Shown in pieces: positions 28,925 through 38,364 of a stretch of 64,000 nt of DNA (position 1 is the stretch's first letter; each line of letters opens with the position of its first letter). A program made the position numbers and the translations under genes. The notes under the pieces are model-generated. The model worked only from the letters and a program-made list of their open reading frames with translations. It had not been told where the DNA came from and ran no database searches. This DNA is from a bacterium. Its GTDB lineage: Bacteria; Oederibacteriota; JAAXVQ01; JAUVAV01. The stretch is from assembly GCA_021108215.1 (NCBI GenBank), contig JAIORK010000018.1, positions 62,001-126,000 of the forward strand, given 5' to 3'.

Positions 28925-29016
28925 GGAGAGGTGTCCGAGTCCGGTTTAAGGTGACAGACTCGAAATCTGTTGTGCTCGCAAGAGCACCCAGGGTTCGAAT
29001 CCCTGCCTCTCCGCCA
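28925..29016 (+). tRNA. tRNA-Ser (anticodon CGA)
   Basis: Acceptor GGAGAGG pairs with CCTCTCC. The anticodon arm ACAGA-CTCGAAA-TCTGT gives CGA, reading UCG. The variable arm, T arm, G73 and CCA are like those of tRNA-Ser(GCU). Compared with that gene, the D loop has two extra C residues (CGAGTCCGGTTTAAGG), which should be checked for function. Confidence 0.9.
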
Positions 29017-29023
29017 GGAATAA

Positions 29024-29055
29024 AACAACCCCGCCAATAAGGCGGGGTTGTTTTT
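29024..29055 (+). terminator. Strong rho-independent terminator after the tRNA cluster
   Basis: A 12-bp perfect stem AACAACCCCGCC / GGCGGGGTTGTT with a 5-nt loop is followed by TTTT. It closes the tRNA transcript; the RND gene begins 240 bp later. Confidence 0.92.
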
Positions 29056-29295
29056 CTTATCAGTATAATTTGGATTTTGATGATACAGATACAGATTTGC
29101 AGTGACTACCAATGTGTACCATTGAAAAACACCGACTAAAAGCATTGTAACAAAAAGGTATTATTCAACAAGCACGAGTTGCAGATGCATTTTGCGGAAA
29201 TTGCGATTATTTACAATATTTCCTGCATCAAGCCGTGGTATAAGTATGAAGCTAATAGTTAGCATTATTTTATTTTTTAATCGAGGAATTATACC

Positions 29296-32200
29296 ATGGA
29301 ACATATCATCCGGTTTTTTATTAATCGAAAGCTCTTGGTTTATCTGGTATCCATTTTAGTTGTTGCAGCAGGAATTATGGCCATGACCAGCTTGAGCCGC
29401 CAGGTTCTTCCCAACGTGGATATGCAGCAGGTTAATGTGGAAACTGTTTATCCGGCAGCCTCTGCCCGGGACGTGGAACTTAACGTGACCACGCCGCTGG
29501 AAGAAAAAATTATTGAGGTTGAAGGTATTGATAAAGTCCGCTCTATTTCGATGGAAAATTTTTCATCCATTGCCATCACACTTGATCCGGACGCAGAAAA
29601 TCTCGAAGCGGTTAAAGCAGATATCCGTCGCGCGGTGGATCAGGTGACTGATTTACCGACCGAGATCCGCGAGCGGCCAAATGTCTATGATATTGAAACA
29701 TCCTGGATTCCAGTGATCATGCTTGGTCTTGCCGGCCAGACCATGTCGGAGATGGAGCTGCGGGGTATTGCCAAGCGCATGGAAACGGAGATTGAAGGGC
29801 TTCCCCATATTTCCCGGGTGGATAAAATCGGGTATCGGGACCAAGAGATCAAGGTTCAGGTTTCTCCAGAGAAACTTGATGATTTTTATCTCGCGCTGCA
29901 AGATATTGCCTACGCGATCCGAAGCCGGAATATCCGGCTGACCGGGGGCGCGCTGGAAACATTTACGAACGAAGCAACGGTACTGACAATGGCGGAATTT
30001 GTTCATCCGCAGGAAGTGGGCGAGGTAATTGTCCGGTCCAATTTTGAGGGACGCCGGATCCAAATTAATGATATTGCCGAGATCATTGATGGTTTTGAGG
30101 AAACACATATGCAGTACCGGGTAAACGGCATTGATAGTATCGGTCTGCGGATTCACAAAAAAGCCTCCGCAGATTCCCTTAAAGTCATGAAACATTTGAA
30201 TAAGTATTTGGCAGAGGCGGAAAAAAATCTTCCGTTGAATATGACGATTCAAAAGGTTAGAGATAACACCGCAGTTACCAAACGGCGGCTCGCTATTTTA
30301 CGCAACAATGCCATCATCGGGTTTGTCCTGCTGCTGGCAATTTTGATTATGTTTTTAAATCTGCGGGTGGCATTTTGGACCGCGCTGGGGATTCCGATTT
30401 CGCTGGGGGTTGGTATGATGCTGCACGCCTGGACCGGCGGAACCATTGATGCTATTTCCCTGATGGTATTTATTCTTGTGCTGGGGATGCTGGTGGATGA
30501 TGCCATTGTGGTGGCGGAGAATATTTATCGTTATCAAGAAGAGGGGCTGTCGTTGGCCAAGGCGGCAATCAAGGGGACGATGGAGGTTGCGGCCCCGATT
30601 ACTGCAACCGTGAGTACTACGATTGTGGCCTTTTTGCCTTTGCTTGCCCTGGGGGGAATGCTGGGGCTGTTTGTTAAAATGATTCCGGTTATCATCATTG
30701 GCACTTTGTTGGGATCATTGTTGGAATCATTTTTTATTTTGCCCATTCATTTGGCAGCCGGTGGTCAGAAAGCCGGGAACGGGAAAAACCGGGGCGCTAT
30801 CATTGATTCCCTATTTAAACCGGCGAAGAGGATTTACCGCCGATTGCTGGAAAAAGTATTGCAGCATCGATATTGGGTTGTGCTTTCCGGATTGTTGTTT
30901 TTAACCGGGATTGCCTATGTGGCCGGGAATCATATGCGTTTTATTCTGTTTCCGGCTGACGGAGCAGAGGAATTTTTAATACATATCGAAGCTGAGGTGG
31001 GAACAGCCTTTCAATCCAGTTTGGAGAAAGTTAAGCAAGTTGAAAAAATTGTCAGGGCGCTGCCGAAGCATGAATTAAATTCATTTGAAACCTGGGTGGG
31101 AATGGATTCTACTGGTATGGCCAATGACAGCTGGGGAGACAATCTGGCTTTGATTTATGTCGTGCTCCGTCCCTACGGGCGCCAGCGCCCGCGAAAAGCC
31201 ACCGAGATTATTGAGCACTTGCGAAACGAAACCGCCCGGCTGGAGGGATTTGTAAATATTGGATTTGAGTTGGACTCGGGCGGACCGCCGGTGGGCCGTC
31301 CGGTGGAACTGAATGTCATCGGGGATAATGAAAAACTGCAACGCCAGGCCACAACAGAGGTGCTGGCCTACTTAAAGACCGTGCCCGGTGTTTTGGACCC
31401 GGGGACCGATTTGAAGTACACCAAGGATGAAGAAGTGATCCAGATGGATTATAGCGAGTTGGCCCGGCTGGGGCTTACTGTGGCGGATGTGGCCACCACG
31501 GTGCGCATGGCTTTTGAAGGAGAGATTGTAACCAGTGTGCGCTTCAAACAAGAAGAGGTGGACATTCGGGTCCAGCTGACAAAGCAGAGCCGCAAAACCA
31601 AGGAAACCCTCAAGGAGCTGGTGGTGCGCAACCAGTCAGGCAAGATGATTCCTTTGAAACGGTTTATCAGTTTGAAAAGACGGCCGGCACTTCAGTCTAT
31701 CCGGCACTACCAGGGTCAACGGGTGATTACAATTACAGCAGATATTGATAATAGTATTTCCTCTGCCAGTGAGGTGAAACAAAAGGTGGAGAAGAAATTT
31801 TCCGGATTTTCCAAGCGTTATCCGGGAACCCACTTAGAGGCGACAGGTGAATCCGCAGAATCGGACGAGGTGGTACAGAATATGGCCAAAGCAGGTTTTT
31901 TGGCGGTTTTGGCGGTTTATTTTATATTGGTGGTTTTACTTAATTCGATTTCTCAACCGTTGATTATTATGCTTTCGATTCCTTTTGGTGTGATCGGGGT
32001 GCTCATCGCTTTCGGCGCGCAGGGTATGACCATTGGCTTCATGGCTTTATTGGGCATGTTGGGCATGAGCGGCGTGGTGGTCAATGACTCGCTGATTATT
32101 CTCAGCTTTATCAATCATCTTTCCCGCGAGCGTGATGAGGCGGCCGGCACGCATCTGGAGACAGTATTGGATGCCTCGCAGACCCGGCTCCGCCCGGTCG

Positions 32201-32529
32201 TCCTGACCACGCTCACGACCACTGCGGCGCTGATTCCCACTGCGTACGGCTTGGGCGGCGAAGATCCTTTTGTTGTTCCCATGGTTATGGCCATGCTTTG
32301 GGGAATTGTTTTCGCCACCACACTGACGCTTTTTTGGGTACCTACCTTGTATACCATTGGACAGGATATTAAAGGGAGGCTGCATTTAAAATCAAGGCCC
32401 CTACTATCGGAAGTGGCTGTGCTTCCCAGGGTTTCCCGTGTAGTTTCCTTGCGTACAAAAACTTCCCGCCGCTCGCAGAAGGCAGTCAAACCTAAAGCAA
32501 CTGGTAAACGCATCCCTGGTAAGGGGTAA
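29296..32529 (+). CDS. RND-family efflux transporter (AcrB/MdtB-like)
   Basis: A 1077-residue inner-membrane pump of the HAE1/AcrB type. The first membrane helix is at about 12-30, two large periplasmic loops follow the first and seventh helices, and the proton-relay motif GMLVDDAIVVAENIYRY in helix 4 keeps both Asp. The second half repeats the pattern (GMLGMSGVVVNDSLIILSFINH). The C-terminus adds about 45 basic residues rich in Ser/Arg/Lys. Normally such pumps need a periplasmic adaptor and an outer-membrane channel; neither is encoded next to it. Shine-Dalgarno GAGG precedes the ATG. Confidence 0.93.
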   Translation: MEHIIRFFINRKLLVYLVSILVVAAGIMAMTSLSRQVLPNVDMQQVNVETVYPAASARDVELNVTTPLEEKIIEVEGIDKVRSISMENFSSIAITLDPDAENLEAVKADIRRAVDQVTDLPTEIRERPNVYDIETSWIPVIMLGLAGQTMSEMELRGIAKRMETEIEGLPHISRVDKIGYRDQEIKVQVSPEKLDDFYLALQDIAYAIRSRNIRLTGGALETFTNEATVLTMAEFVHPQEVGEVIVRSNFEGRRIQINDIAEIIDGFEETHMQYRVNGIDSIGLRIHKKASADSLKVMKHLNKYLAEAEKNLPLNMTIQKVRDNTAVTKRRLAILRNNAIIGFVLLLAILIMFLNLRVAFWTALGIPISLGVGMMLHAWTGGTIDAISLMVFILVLGMLVDDAIVVAENIYRYQEEGLSLAKAAIKGTMEVAAPITATVSTTIVAFLPLLALGGMLGLFVKMIPVIIIGTLLGSLLESFFILPIHLAAGGQKAGNGKNRGAIIDSLFKPAKRIYRRLLEKVLQHRYWVVLSGLLFLTGIAYVAGNHMRFILFPADGAEEFLIHIEAEVGTAFQSSLEKVKQVEKIVRALPKHELNSFETWVGMDSTGMANDSWGDNLALIYVVLRPYGRQRPRKATEIIEHLRNETARLEGFVNIGFELDSGGPPVGRPVELNVIGDNEKLQRQATTEVLAYLKTVPGVLDPGTDLKYTKDEEVIQMDYSELARLGLTVADVATTVRMAFEGEIVTSVRFKQEEVDIRVQLTKQSRKTKETLKELVVRNQSGKMIPLKRFISLKRRPALQSIRHYQGQRVITITADIDNSISSASEVKQKVEKKFSGFSKRYPGTHLEATGESAESDEVVQNMAKAGFLAVLAVYFILVVLLNSISQPLIIMLSIPFGVIGVLIAFGAQGMTIGFMALLGMLGMSGVVVNDSLIILSFINHLSRERDEAAGTHLETVLDASQTRLRPVVLTTLTTTAALIPTAYGLGGEDPFVVPMVMAMLWGIVFATTLTLFWVPTLYTIGQDIKGRLHLKSRPLLSEVAVLPRVSRVVSLRTKTSRRSQKAVKPKATGKRIPGKG

Positions 32530-32561
32530 TCACTTTGCACATCACTGTTTTCGATAAAAAT

Positions 32562-32690
32562 TTACAGGTTTACCCGGTATATGGCACCCGGCACCCGGCA
32601 TTCGCCCCCGCATACGCGGGGCAAGCTGGGCAAGTCCGCCGGGCAGATTGCCTATCGTGTTCGCGCTCACAGGATAAAAAATTCCTTGCA
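32562..32690 (-). repeat. GC-rich dispersed repeat, copy 2
   Basis: It lies in the 218-bp gap between the RND gene and typA, in the reverse orientation. Core 32587-32637 matches copy 1 (10989-11039) in 50 of 51 positions. On the minus strand the unit reads from a TTTATCCTG-like start through GCGAACACGATAGGC and TGCCCGGCGG to an AAATTTTTATCG end, the same order as copy 3 at 38365-38442. Confidence 0.8.
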
Positions 32691-32747
32691 TGATTGTCTC
32701 TGGCTGTGTACACTATGCGCTCACTTTTTTTTGAAAGGAAAACCGCA

Positions 32748-34586
32748 GTGCCTATTCGTAAAAATATTAGAAATATTGCCATTGTTGCCCATGTTGATCA
32801 TGGCAAAACAACCCTCATTGATGCCATGCTCCAGCAGAGCGGGGTTTTCAAAAGTTATGAAGCGGTCCAGGAACGCGTCATGGATAACAACCCCCTGGAA
32901 AGGGAGCGGGGTATTACTATTTTTTCCAAACATGCCTCTATTGAGTATAAGGATATTAAAATTAATATTATCGATACGCCCGGTCATGCTGATTTTGGCG
33001 GTGAGGTTGAGCGGATTCTTCAGATGGTGGATGGCGTCTTGCTTCTGGTTGATGCAGCCGAAGGCCCTTTACCCCAGACAAAATTCGTTTTACGCAAGGC
33101 GCTGGAACGCGGTTTAAATGCAGTGGTGGTGATTAATAAGATTGACCGTCCCGATGCCCAGCCGCATGATACCCTGGATAAAATTTTTGATTTATTTGTT
33201 TCGCTTAATGCAACGGACAGCCAGTTGGATTTTCCGGTATTGTATGCCAGCTCCCGCGATGGGTATGCCCAAACAGAGATGGATGATACCAAGCGGGATT
33301 TATCCCCGCTTTTTGAAGCAATTATTAATGACCTTCCCGGGCCTGAGGTTGAACCGGATAAACCGCTGCAACTGTTGGTCACCAATACAGATCACTCGGA
33401 TTATCTCGGGCGGCTCACCATTGGAAAAATTAGCCGCGGGAAAATACAAAAAGGCCAGAGCGTTACGGCGATACATCAAAAGGACGGCTCACAAACACGT
33501 TTTAAATTGTCAGCGCTCTATGAGTATGTTGGCGTGAAGCGGGCAGACGCAGAAATGGCTGAAGCGGGCGATATCATCGTGACCGCCGGTTTGGATGACA
33601 TCATGATCGGGGATACCATTGCTGATGGTGACCAGCCCGAGGCACTGCCCGGTCTTACAGTGGATGATCCCACGTTGACCATGGTTTTTTGCGTCAACAA
33701 CAGTCCCTTTGCCGGCAAGGAAGGAAAGTATGTCACCACCCGGCATCTTAGGGACCGTCTTTATCGGGAAGCCTTGACCAATTTAAGTCTGCGGGTGGAA
33801 GATACCGACACCCCGGATGCAATCAAGGTTTCCGGCCGGGGTGAATTGCATTTGGCGATTTTGATTGAGACCATGCGGCGTGAGGGGTATGAATTTCAGG
33901 TGAGCAAACCGGAAGTTATCCTGCATGAGGAAAACGGTAAAGTTCTTGAACCCTACGAAGAATTGATTCTTGAAGTTGATAGTACTGCGGTGGGGGCTTG
34001 TATCGAACGACTGGGTCAGCGAAAAGCCGAGATGGTTACGATGCAGGCATCACTTGAAAATAAAACCCGGATTGTGTTTAATATTCCTTCGCGCTGTTTG
34101 ATGGGATTTCGGACCGAGTATTTGACCATCACACGCGGCGAAGGCATCATGCATCATATGGTTTCCGGCTACCAGGAATTCAAGGGCGGCGCAGTGGGCA
34201 GGACACGGGGCGTGTTGGTGGCATCTCATCCCGGGCAGACAACCGCCTATGCGCTTTTTCAACTCTCAGACCGCGGGGATTATTTTGTTCCGGCAGGGCA
34301 CGAAGTCTATGTCGGCATGGTGGTGGGCGAACATACGCGGGAAAGCGATTTGACTATCAATGTTTGCAAGCTCAAGCAATTAAGTAACATGCGCAGCAAG
34401 TCATCGGATGAGGCCTTGACGATTGCACCGCCGCGGATAATGAGCTTGGAACAGCTGTTAGAGTATTTAAATGAGGATGAACTTCTGGAAATCACACCGA
34501 AATCTTTGCGTTTGCGGAAAAAGCTGCTGGATGCATTGGACCGCAAACGGGATGATCGGGCGCGGGAAAGAGGTCAGGTGTTGTAA
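32748..34586 (+). CDS. typA: Ribosome-associated GTPase TypA/BipA
   Basis: A 612-residue translational GTPase of the EF-G group. G1 is AHVDHGKTTLID, followed by ERERGITIFSKH (switch I), DTPGHADFGGEVER (G3) and NKIDRPDA (G4). The C-terminal part has RGELHLAILIETMRREGYE and ends in KKLLDALDRKRDDRARERG, which is BipA-specific. I favour the GTG at 32748, with AAAGGA 8-10 nt upstream and the normal length; an ATG further upstream (32715) adds a non-conserved stretch. BipA helps ribosome assembly, mainly at low temperature. Confidence 0.93.
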   Translation: MPIRKNIRNIAIVAHVDHGKTTLIDAMLQQSGVFKSYEAVQERVMDNNPLERERGITIFSKHASIEYKDIKINIIDTPGHADFGGEVERILQMVDGVLLLVDAAEGPLPQTKFVLRKALERGLNAVVVINKIDRPDAQPHDTLDKIFDLFVSLNATDSQLDFPVLYASSRDGYAQTEMDDTKRDLSPLFEAIINDLPGPEVEPDKPLQLLVTNTDHSDYLGRLTIGKISRGKIQKGQSVTAIHQKDGSQTRFKLSALYEYVGVKRADAEMAEAGDIIVTAGLDDIMIGDTIADGDQPEALPGLTVDDPTLTMVFCVNNSPFAGKEGKYVTTRHLRDRLYREALTNLSLRVEDTDTPDAIKVSGRGELHLAILIETMRREGYEFQVSKPEVILHEENGKVLEPYEELILEVDSTAVGACIERLGQRKAEMVTMQASLENKTRIVFNIPSRCLMGFRTEYLTITRGEGIMHHMVSGYQEFKGGAVGRTRGVLVASHPGQTTAYALFQLSDRGDYFVPAGHEVYVGMVVGEHTRESDLTINVCKLKQLSNMRSKSSDEALTIAPPRIMSLEQLLEYLNEDELLEITPKSLRLRKKLLDALDRKRDDRARERGQVL

Positions 34587-34630
34587 GCGATTGATGCATT
34601 GTTCGCATCGCGTCTGCGCCGCAACCGCTT

Positions 34631-34783
34631 AGGAGTCTGAGCATTTAGTCTGTTTTTGGTATTGTTCGTCACCCCGGTGAAAACCAGGGTCCAAAAAAAG
34701 CTTTAAAATTCAGATTCCTGGATACCGGCTTCCGCCGGTATGACGGCAAAATATAAATAATCCGACTAAATGATCACACTCCT
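34631..34783. repeat. MITE-like unit with 22-bp imperfect terminal inverted repeats
   Basis: The left end 34631-34652 and the right end 34762-34783 are inverted repeats with 19 of 22 matching positions (AGGAGT and CATTTAGTC are shared). Inside (34668-34746) is a sequence beginning GTCACCCCGG and ending CCGGCTTCCGCCGGTATGACGG, a palindromic type known from many genomes. The right end overlaps the stop codon of the convergent gene by two bases. Confidence 0.75.
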
Positions 34784-35240
34784 AGTCTTTTTCCGCATAC
34801 AGCTTGCGCATTTTAACAATATAGGCTTCGCTGTAGGATTTTGGATATCCCTGGATTTTTTGCCGGGCAAGAGTGAATGCCACAAAGAGCGGTAGGTTTT
34901 GATTCTTTTTATTTTGATAAAATAAATCAATTTGGCGTTTAATTTCTGTGTTGGTAAATTGATCAGGAAATTTCAGCAGGGTGATGAAGGCCGCCAAATC
35001 TTTTTGCGAATAGGGCTGTTTTTGTAAGGCTGCCAATACCTGGGACAAAGCATAGTCATAGCCACTGACATAACCAGAGGTATAAAGAAGTAACGAACCC
35101 TCACTTGTTCGCGTGGAGAGGGTTTCCCAATAGGTTCCGTTTACAGCGTTTGTTTCCACCGGCCCTTTCACAGGGACCTCAGAGCGCCCGCCTCCGGAAA
35201 AGAGCAGCAGCATTCCCATGGCAAATATTATTGTTTTCAT
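34782..35240 (-). CDS. Secreted small protein of unknown function
   Basis: A 152-residue protein with a clear signal peptide (MKTIIFAMGMLLLFSGGG, cleavage likely near residue 20) and no lipobox Cys. The mature part is mostly helical in appearance and rich in Gln, Lys and Tyr (SGYVSGYDYALSQVLAALQ; GYPKSYSEAYIVKMRKLY). I do not recognise a family. Shine-Dalgarno GGAGGCGGGG precedes the ATG. The stop codon lies at the edge of a MITE-like unit. Confidence 0.7.
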   Translation of the reverse strand: MKTIIFAMGMLLLFSGGGRSEVPVKGPVETNAVNGTYWETLSTRTSEGSLLLYTSGYVSGYDYALSQVLAALQKQPYSQKDLAAFITLLKFPDQFTNTEIKRQIDLFYQNKKNQNLPLFVAFTLARQKIQGYPKSYSEAYIVKMRKLYAEKD

Positions 35241-35551
35241 CCCCGCCTCCGGCTCACATAGTGAGTGTCTTTTTGTGACATGATTATGATATAGAAGCCG
35301 GGAGAAAGAAACTGTAAAAATTTAAAAACCATACAATTCGGCATGAAAAAGTTAGGCGGGATGCAGCTCCGACGGAAGCAATTATTGAAAAGCAAGGACG
35401 CTACGCAGCCCATTGTGTTCGCGCCGGCAGGATAAAGCACGAAGACTTTTTTGCGGTCTCGGCGGAAAGGATATATTTGTCAGAACAATCCACTTGGGTT
35501 ATTCTGTGTGAAGTGCTATAAATAACAAAACGCAAAGGAGCCGACCTAATC
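35241..35551. other. Noncoding gap with a repeat fragment
   Basis: The two genes here diverge. The only recognisable element is 35396-35441, which on the minus strand reads like the dispersed family (TTTATCCTG, GCGCGAACACAATGGGCTGCG, AGCGTCC) and resembles 27100-27141. No promoter stands out. Confidence 0.5.
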
Positions 35552-36424
35552 ATGGTATCCGATGATTCGATTATTGAGGTGATACGCAAGCGCCGTTCCT
35601 GGCGGACATACATCCCGGAAGCGATGGAGGAGCAGGTCAGAGAAAAACTTGAAATACGACTGGCGGAGAAACATCTTGGTCCTTTTCCAGGTCAGGTACG
35701 CTTTCGTTTGATTGAACTGCAAAATGATCCGGTGCAGGCAAAACAGAAAATAGGGACTTATGGCATGATCAAAGATGCCCGCTATTATATTGTCGGTGCA
35801 GTCACCCGGGGGGAAAAGGCGCTGGAAAATTATGGCTACCTGTTTGAGAAAATTATCCTGGCAGCCACGGAGATGGGTTTGGGAACCTGCTGGGTTGGGG
35901 GTGCGCTGCATCGCAATGATATTGCCCGGCGTATTGAAGCAACAAAAGAAGAATATATTCCGGCCATTTCTCCGGTCGGGAAGGTGGTTGAAAAACGCGC
36001 ACTGCGCGATCAGATGGTAAGCTTGGCCGCCGGTTCAAAAAATCGCAAAAAGTGGCAGGAGCTTTTTTTTTATAATCATTTTTCAACACCACTCAGAAAA
36101 GAGGATGTCCCGGAGTATGCCAATCCTTTGGAAATGGTGCGTTTGGGTCCTTCGGCATCCAATCGCCAACCATGGCGCATTGTCAAGGAAGGCGGGCGCC
36201 CGCGTTTTCATTTTTATTTACAAAAAAATCGTTTTTATGGGAAAATTGCGCACTCTGTTTTGGGTGCTGAGGATATTCAGTATTTGGACATGGGTATTGC
36301 CATGTGCCATTTTGCCATGGCAGCCAAAGAGCAGGGATTGCAGGGACGCTGGCTGGTCGCGCCGCCGACATACTTTGAACCGCCCGAGGGTGTGGAATAT
36401 AGCGTGAGTTGGATTGAAAACTAG
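35552..36424 (+). CDS. Nitroreductase-family protein (TM1586 type)
   Basis: A 290-residue flavoprotein-like sequence. The N-terminal half opens with IIEVIRKRRSWRTYIPEAM, the FMN-binding region of the nitroreductase fold, and TEMGLGTCWVGGALHR. The second half has LGPSASNRQPWRIV, the pattern of the PF14512-type nitroreductases, in which one chain holds two half-domains. The function is probably NAD(P)H-dependent reduction by bound FMN, with unknown substrate. Shine-Dalgarno GGAG lies 12 nt upstream, rather far. Confidence 0.85.
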   Translation: MVSDDSIIEVIRKRRSWRTYIPEAMEEQVREKLEIRLAEKHLGPFPGQVRFRLIELQNDPVQAKQKIGTYGMIKDARYYIVGAVTRGEKALENYGYLFEKIILAATEMGLGTCWVGGALHRNDIARRIEATKEEYIPAISPVGKVVEKRALRDQMVSLAAGSKNRKKWQELFFYNHFSTPLRKEDVPEYANPLEMVRLGPSASNRQPWRIVKEGGRPRFHFYLQKNRFYGKIAHSVLGAEDIQYLDMGIAMCHFAMAAKEQGLQGRWLVAPPTYFEPPEGVEYSVSWIEN

Positions 36425-36491
36425 ATGGTTTGGCAATCCTTGAAAAAAATGACACGGTTCGGAACAGCCCTCAAAAAGAGCGAAAGAATAT

Positions 36492-36521
36492 TTGACAAGT
36501 TCAGCAAACGGATGCTAAAGT
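36492..36521 (+). promoter_or_regulatory. Promoter of cold-shock gene 1
   Basis: TTGACA (36492-36497), an 18-bp spacer and TAAAGT (36516-36521). The neighbourhood TATTTGACAAG ... TAAAGTNCGAAT is shared with the second cold-shock gene at 54113-54150. A leader of about 50 nt follows. Confidence 0.65.
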
Positions 36522-36575
36522 CCGAATAATAAGCCGAAACCGGCAAGGATCTAATAGAGAAGGAGATTGAGATTC

Positions 36576-36797
36576 ATGTCAGTACAAGGAAAAGTCAAAT
36601 GGTTTAACAACGCAAAAGGGTACGGTTTTTTGGAACAGGAGGGCAGTGATAAGGATATTTTCGTTCATTTTTCTTCTATTCAGTCGGAAGGATTCAAAAC
36701 GCTTAAAGAGGGCGAGGTGGTTGAATTTGAAATCACGGAAGGACCCAAAGGCGCACAAGCCGCAAATGTAAAAAAGATTGGCGGCGAAGAGGCTTAA
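36576..36797 (+). CDS. Cold-shock protein, copy 1
   Basis: A 73-residue single OB-fold protein that binds single-stranded RNA/DNA. RNP1 is KGYGFLEQ and RNP2 is DIFVHFSS, both intact. It is 80% or more identical to the second copy at 54216. The ATG at 36576 starts the conserved [11 protein letters not shown]; the in-frame codons before it are leader. AAGGAG lies 10 nt upstream. A terminator follows directly. Confidence 0.95.
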   Translation: MSVQGKVKWFNNAKGYGFLEQEGSDKDIFVHFSSIQSEGFKTLKEGEVVEFEITEGPKGAQAANVKKIGGEEA

Positions 36798-36816
36798 TCG
36801 AAACTAAAAAAACTAA

Positions 36817-36841
36817 CGGCCCCAAGGGGTCGTTTTTTTTT
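36817..36841 (+). terminator. Terminator of cold-shock gene 1
   Basis: Stem CGGCCCC / GGGGTCG with loop AA, followed by ten T. The T run lies just before the Shine-Dalgarno of the sir2 gene, so sir2 may be expressed mostly by read-through. Confidence 0.88.
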
Positions 36842-36856
36842 TGGTAGGATTGAACC

Positions 36857-37591
36857 GTGGAGAGACAGTTACAGACAGCAGCAGCCATTTTAAGAAATGC
36901 TCGCCGGGTCACCGCGTTTACCGGCGCGGGGGTTTCTGTGGAAAGCGGCATCCCGCCTTTTCGCGGAGCCGGTGGACTCTGGGAAAAAGTCGATCCGATT
37001 TTTTTAGATTTGCAATATTTTATAAAAAATCCGCTCACATCCTGGCAGATGATCAATAAAATTTTTTATGATTTTTTTGGTCAGGCAAAACCCAACGCAG
37101 CGCACAAAGTGCTCGCCCGGTTGGAACAATCAGGCCGGCTTGCCGGTGTGATCACCCAAAATATTGATCACCTGCATCAGCGGGCCGGCAGCCGGCAGGT
37201 GATTGCATTTCATGGAACCGCCCAGGAGCTGGCCTGCCTAAGCTGCGGTAAAAAGCATGCGTTGGCGGCGGTCTCCCTAAAAAATCTTCCACCGGTTTGT
37301 CTTGTTTGTGAGGGGATTTTAAAACCAGGCTTCATTTTTTTTGGGGAAGCAATTCCCGAACCTGCACAGTCTGATGCTTTTGCCGAGGCTGAGGCTTCGG
37401 ATGGTTTTTTAGTCATTGGAACGACCGGGGAGGTTATGCCGGCCTGTATGCTCCCCCGGGTCGCCAAGGAGCACGGTGCGAAAATTATTGAGGTGAATAC
37501 AGTTCCGTCACTCTATACGCGTGACATCACGGATATTTTTTTGGAGGGGACTGCGGCTGCCGTGCTGCCCCGGTTGGAAGCGCTCTGGTAG
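36857..37591 (+). CDS. Sir2-family NAD-dependent protein deacylase
   Basis: A 244-residue sirtuin with FTGAGVSVESGIPPFRG (NAD binding), TQNIDHLHQRAG, the catalytic His in FHGTA, two CxxC zinc pairs (CLSC, CLVC), GFIFFGEAIP and IGTTGEVMPA. The GTG start is preceded by TAGGA. Removal of acetyl or other acyl groups from Lys is the family reaction. TTGEV in place of the more usual TSLxV and the small differences in the Rossmann loop are minor. Confidence 0.92.
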   Translation: MERQLQTAAAILRNARRVTAFTGAGVSVESGIPPFRGAGGLWEKVDPIFLDLQYFIKNPLTSWQMINKIFYDFFGQAKPNAAHKVLARLEQSGRLAGVITQNIDHLHQRAGSRQVIAFHGTAQELACLSCGKKHALAAVSLKNLPPVCLVCEGILKPGFIFFGEAIPEPAQSDAFAEAEASDGFLVIGTTGEVMPACMLPRVAKEHGAKIIEVNTVPSLYTRDITDIFLEGTAAAVLPRLEALW

Positions 37592-37627
37592 GCAGATCAC
37601 CTGTAATCAGGATAGGTGAGGAGCAAC

Positions 37628-38092
37628 ATGGAATATACGCAAGGTTTATTGGGCAGGGTTTTTATTTTAAAATTTTTTCATGATGACGACATACTTGAAT
37701 GTCTCAAACCGTTTATAAAAAAGGAAAAAATAAAGACAGCTGTGATCCAATTAATGGGTGCGGTTCAATACGCTACGCTGGTGACTGGTCCAAAGCAACC
37801 CAAGATCCCACCGGACCCGCAATGGGAAACCATCACCGGTGGCTGGGAAACCATCGGCATGGGCACGGTTTTTTCCGACAAACAGGGGCCGCATATTCAT
37901 ATTCATGCAACTTTTGGGAGCGGGAAAAAAACCCGAACCGGGTGTCTGCGAAAAACCGGTAAAGTTTTTCTGGTGGTGGAAGCGATCGTGACGGAAATAA
38001 AAAATACCCGGGCGGAAAAACAGCTGGATCAGGCCAGTGGTTTGGAACTGCTGCATATAGCGACCCAACCGAAAAAACGCAAACACGAATAG
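37628..38092 (+). CDS. PCC-domain (DUF296) protein
   Basis: A 154-residue protein of the PCC/DUF296 family: it begins YTQGLLGRVFILKFFHDDDI and has the conserved HIHIHATFGSG segment, whose His residues form a putative metal site, and a following Gly-rich strand. ATG 37628 has GAGGAG 5 nt ahead. Bacterial members are stand-alone and of unknown role; the plant fusion partners are DNA-binding. It follows sir2 by 36 bp and may be cotranscribed. Confidence 0.85.
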   Translation: MEYTQGLLGRVFILKFFHDDDILECLKPFIKKEKIKTAVIQLMGAVQYATLVTGPKQPKIPPDPQWETITGGWETIGMGTVFSDKQGPHIHIHATFGSGKKTRTGCLRKTGKVFLVVEAIVTEIKNTRAEKQLDQASGLELLHIATQPKKRKHE

Positions 38093-38184
38093 CATTTGAC
38101 AAACCAGGAGCTTGAGGCGTAAAAAAGTACCAGTGAAATAGGTGTTTGGTGGATGAAAAACATCAGCGAAACAGGAGGCACAAA

Positions 38185-38361
38185 ATGCACACCGTGGGTG
38201 AATATAAAGGCAATGCAGTGATTACACTAAAACGTACAGAGGAAGACAATTATGGATTTACCTTCGGGCTGGCCAAGGCAAAACTTATTATTGACCATCT
38301 GGAAGCCATTCAAAAATTTTATGAAGAAAATAAGGACAAAGCCAAGAAAAAAAGTGAATAA
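38185..38361 (+). CDS. Small conserved-looking hypothetical protein
   Basis: A 58-residue protein beginning MHTVGEYKGNAVITLKRTEE and containing YGFTFGLAKAKLIIDHLEAI, then a Lys-rich tail. GGAGG 6 nt before ATG 38185 gives a convincing start. I do not know a function. The gene ends 4 bp before a dispersed repeat unit. Confidence 0.7.
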   Translation: MHTVGEYKGNAVITLKRTEEDNYGFTFGLAKAKLIIDHLEAIQKFYEENKDKAKKKSE

Positions 38362-38364
38362 AAT

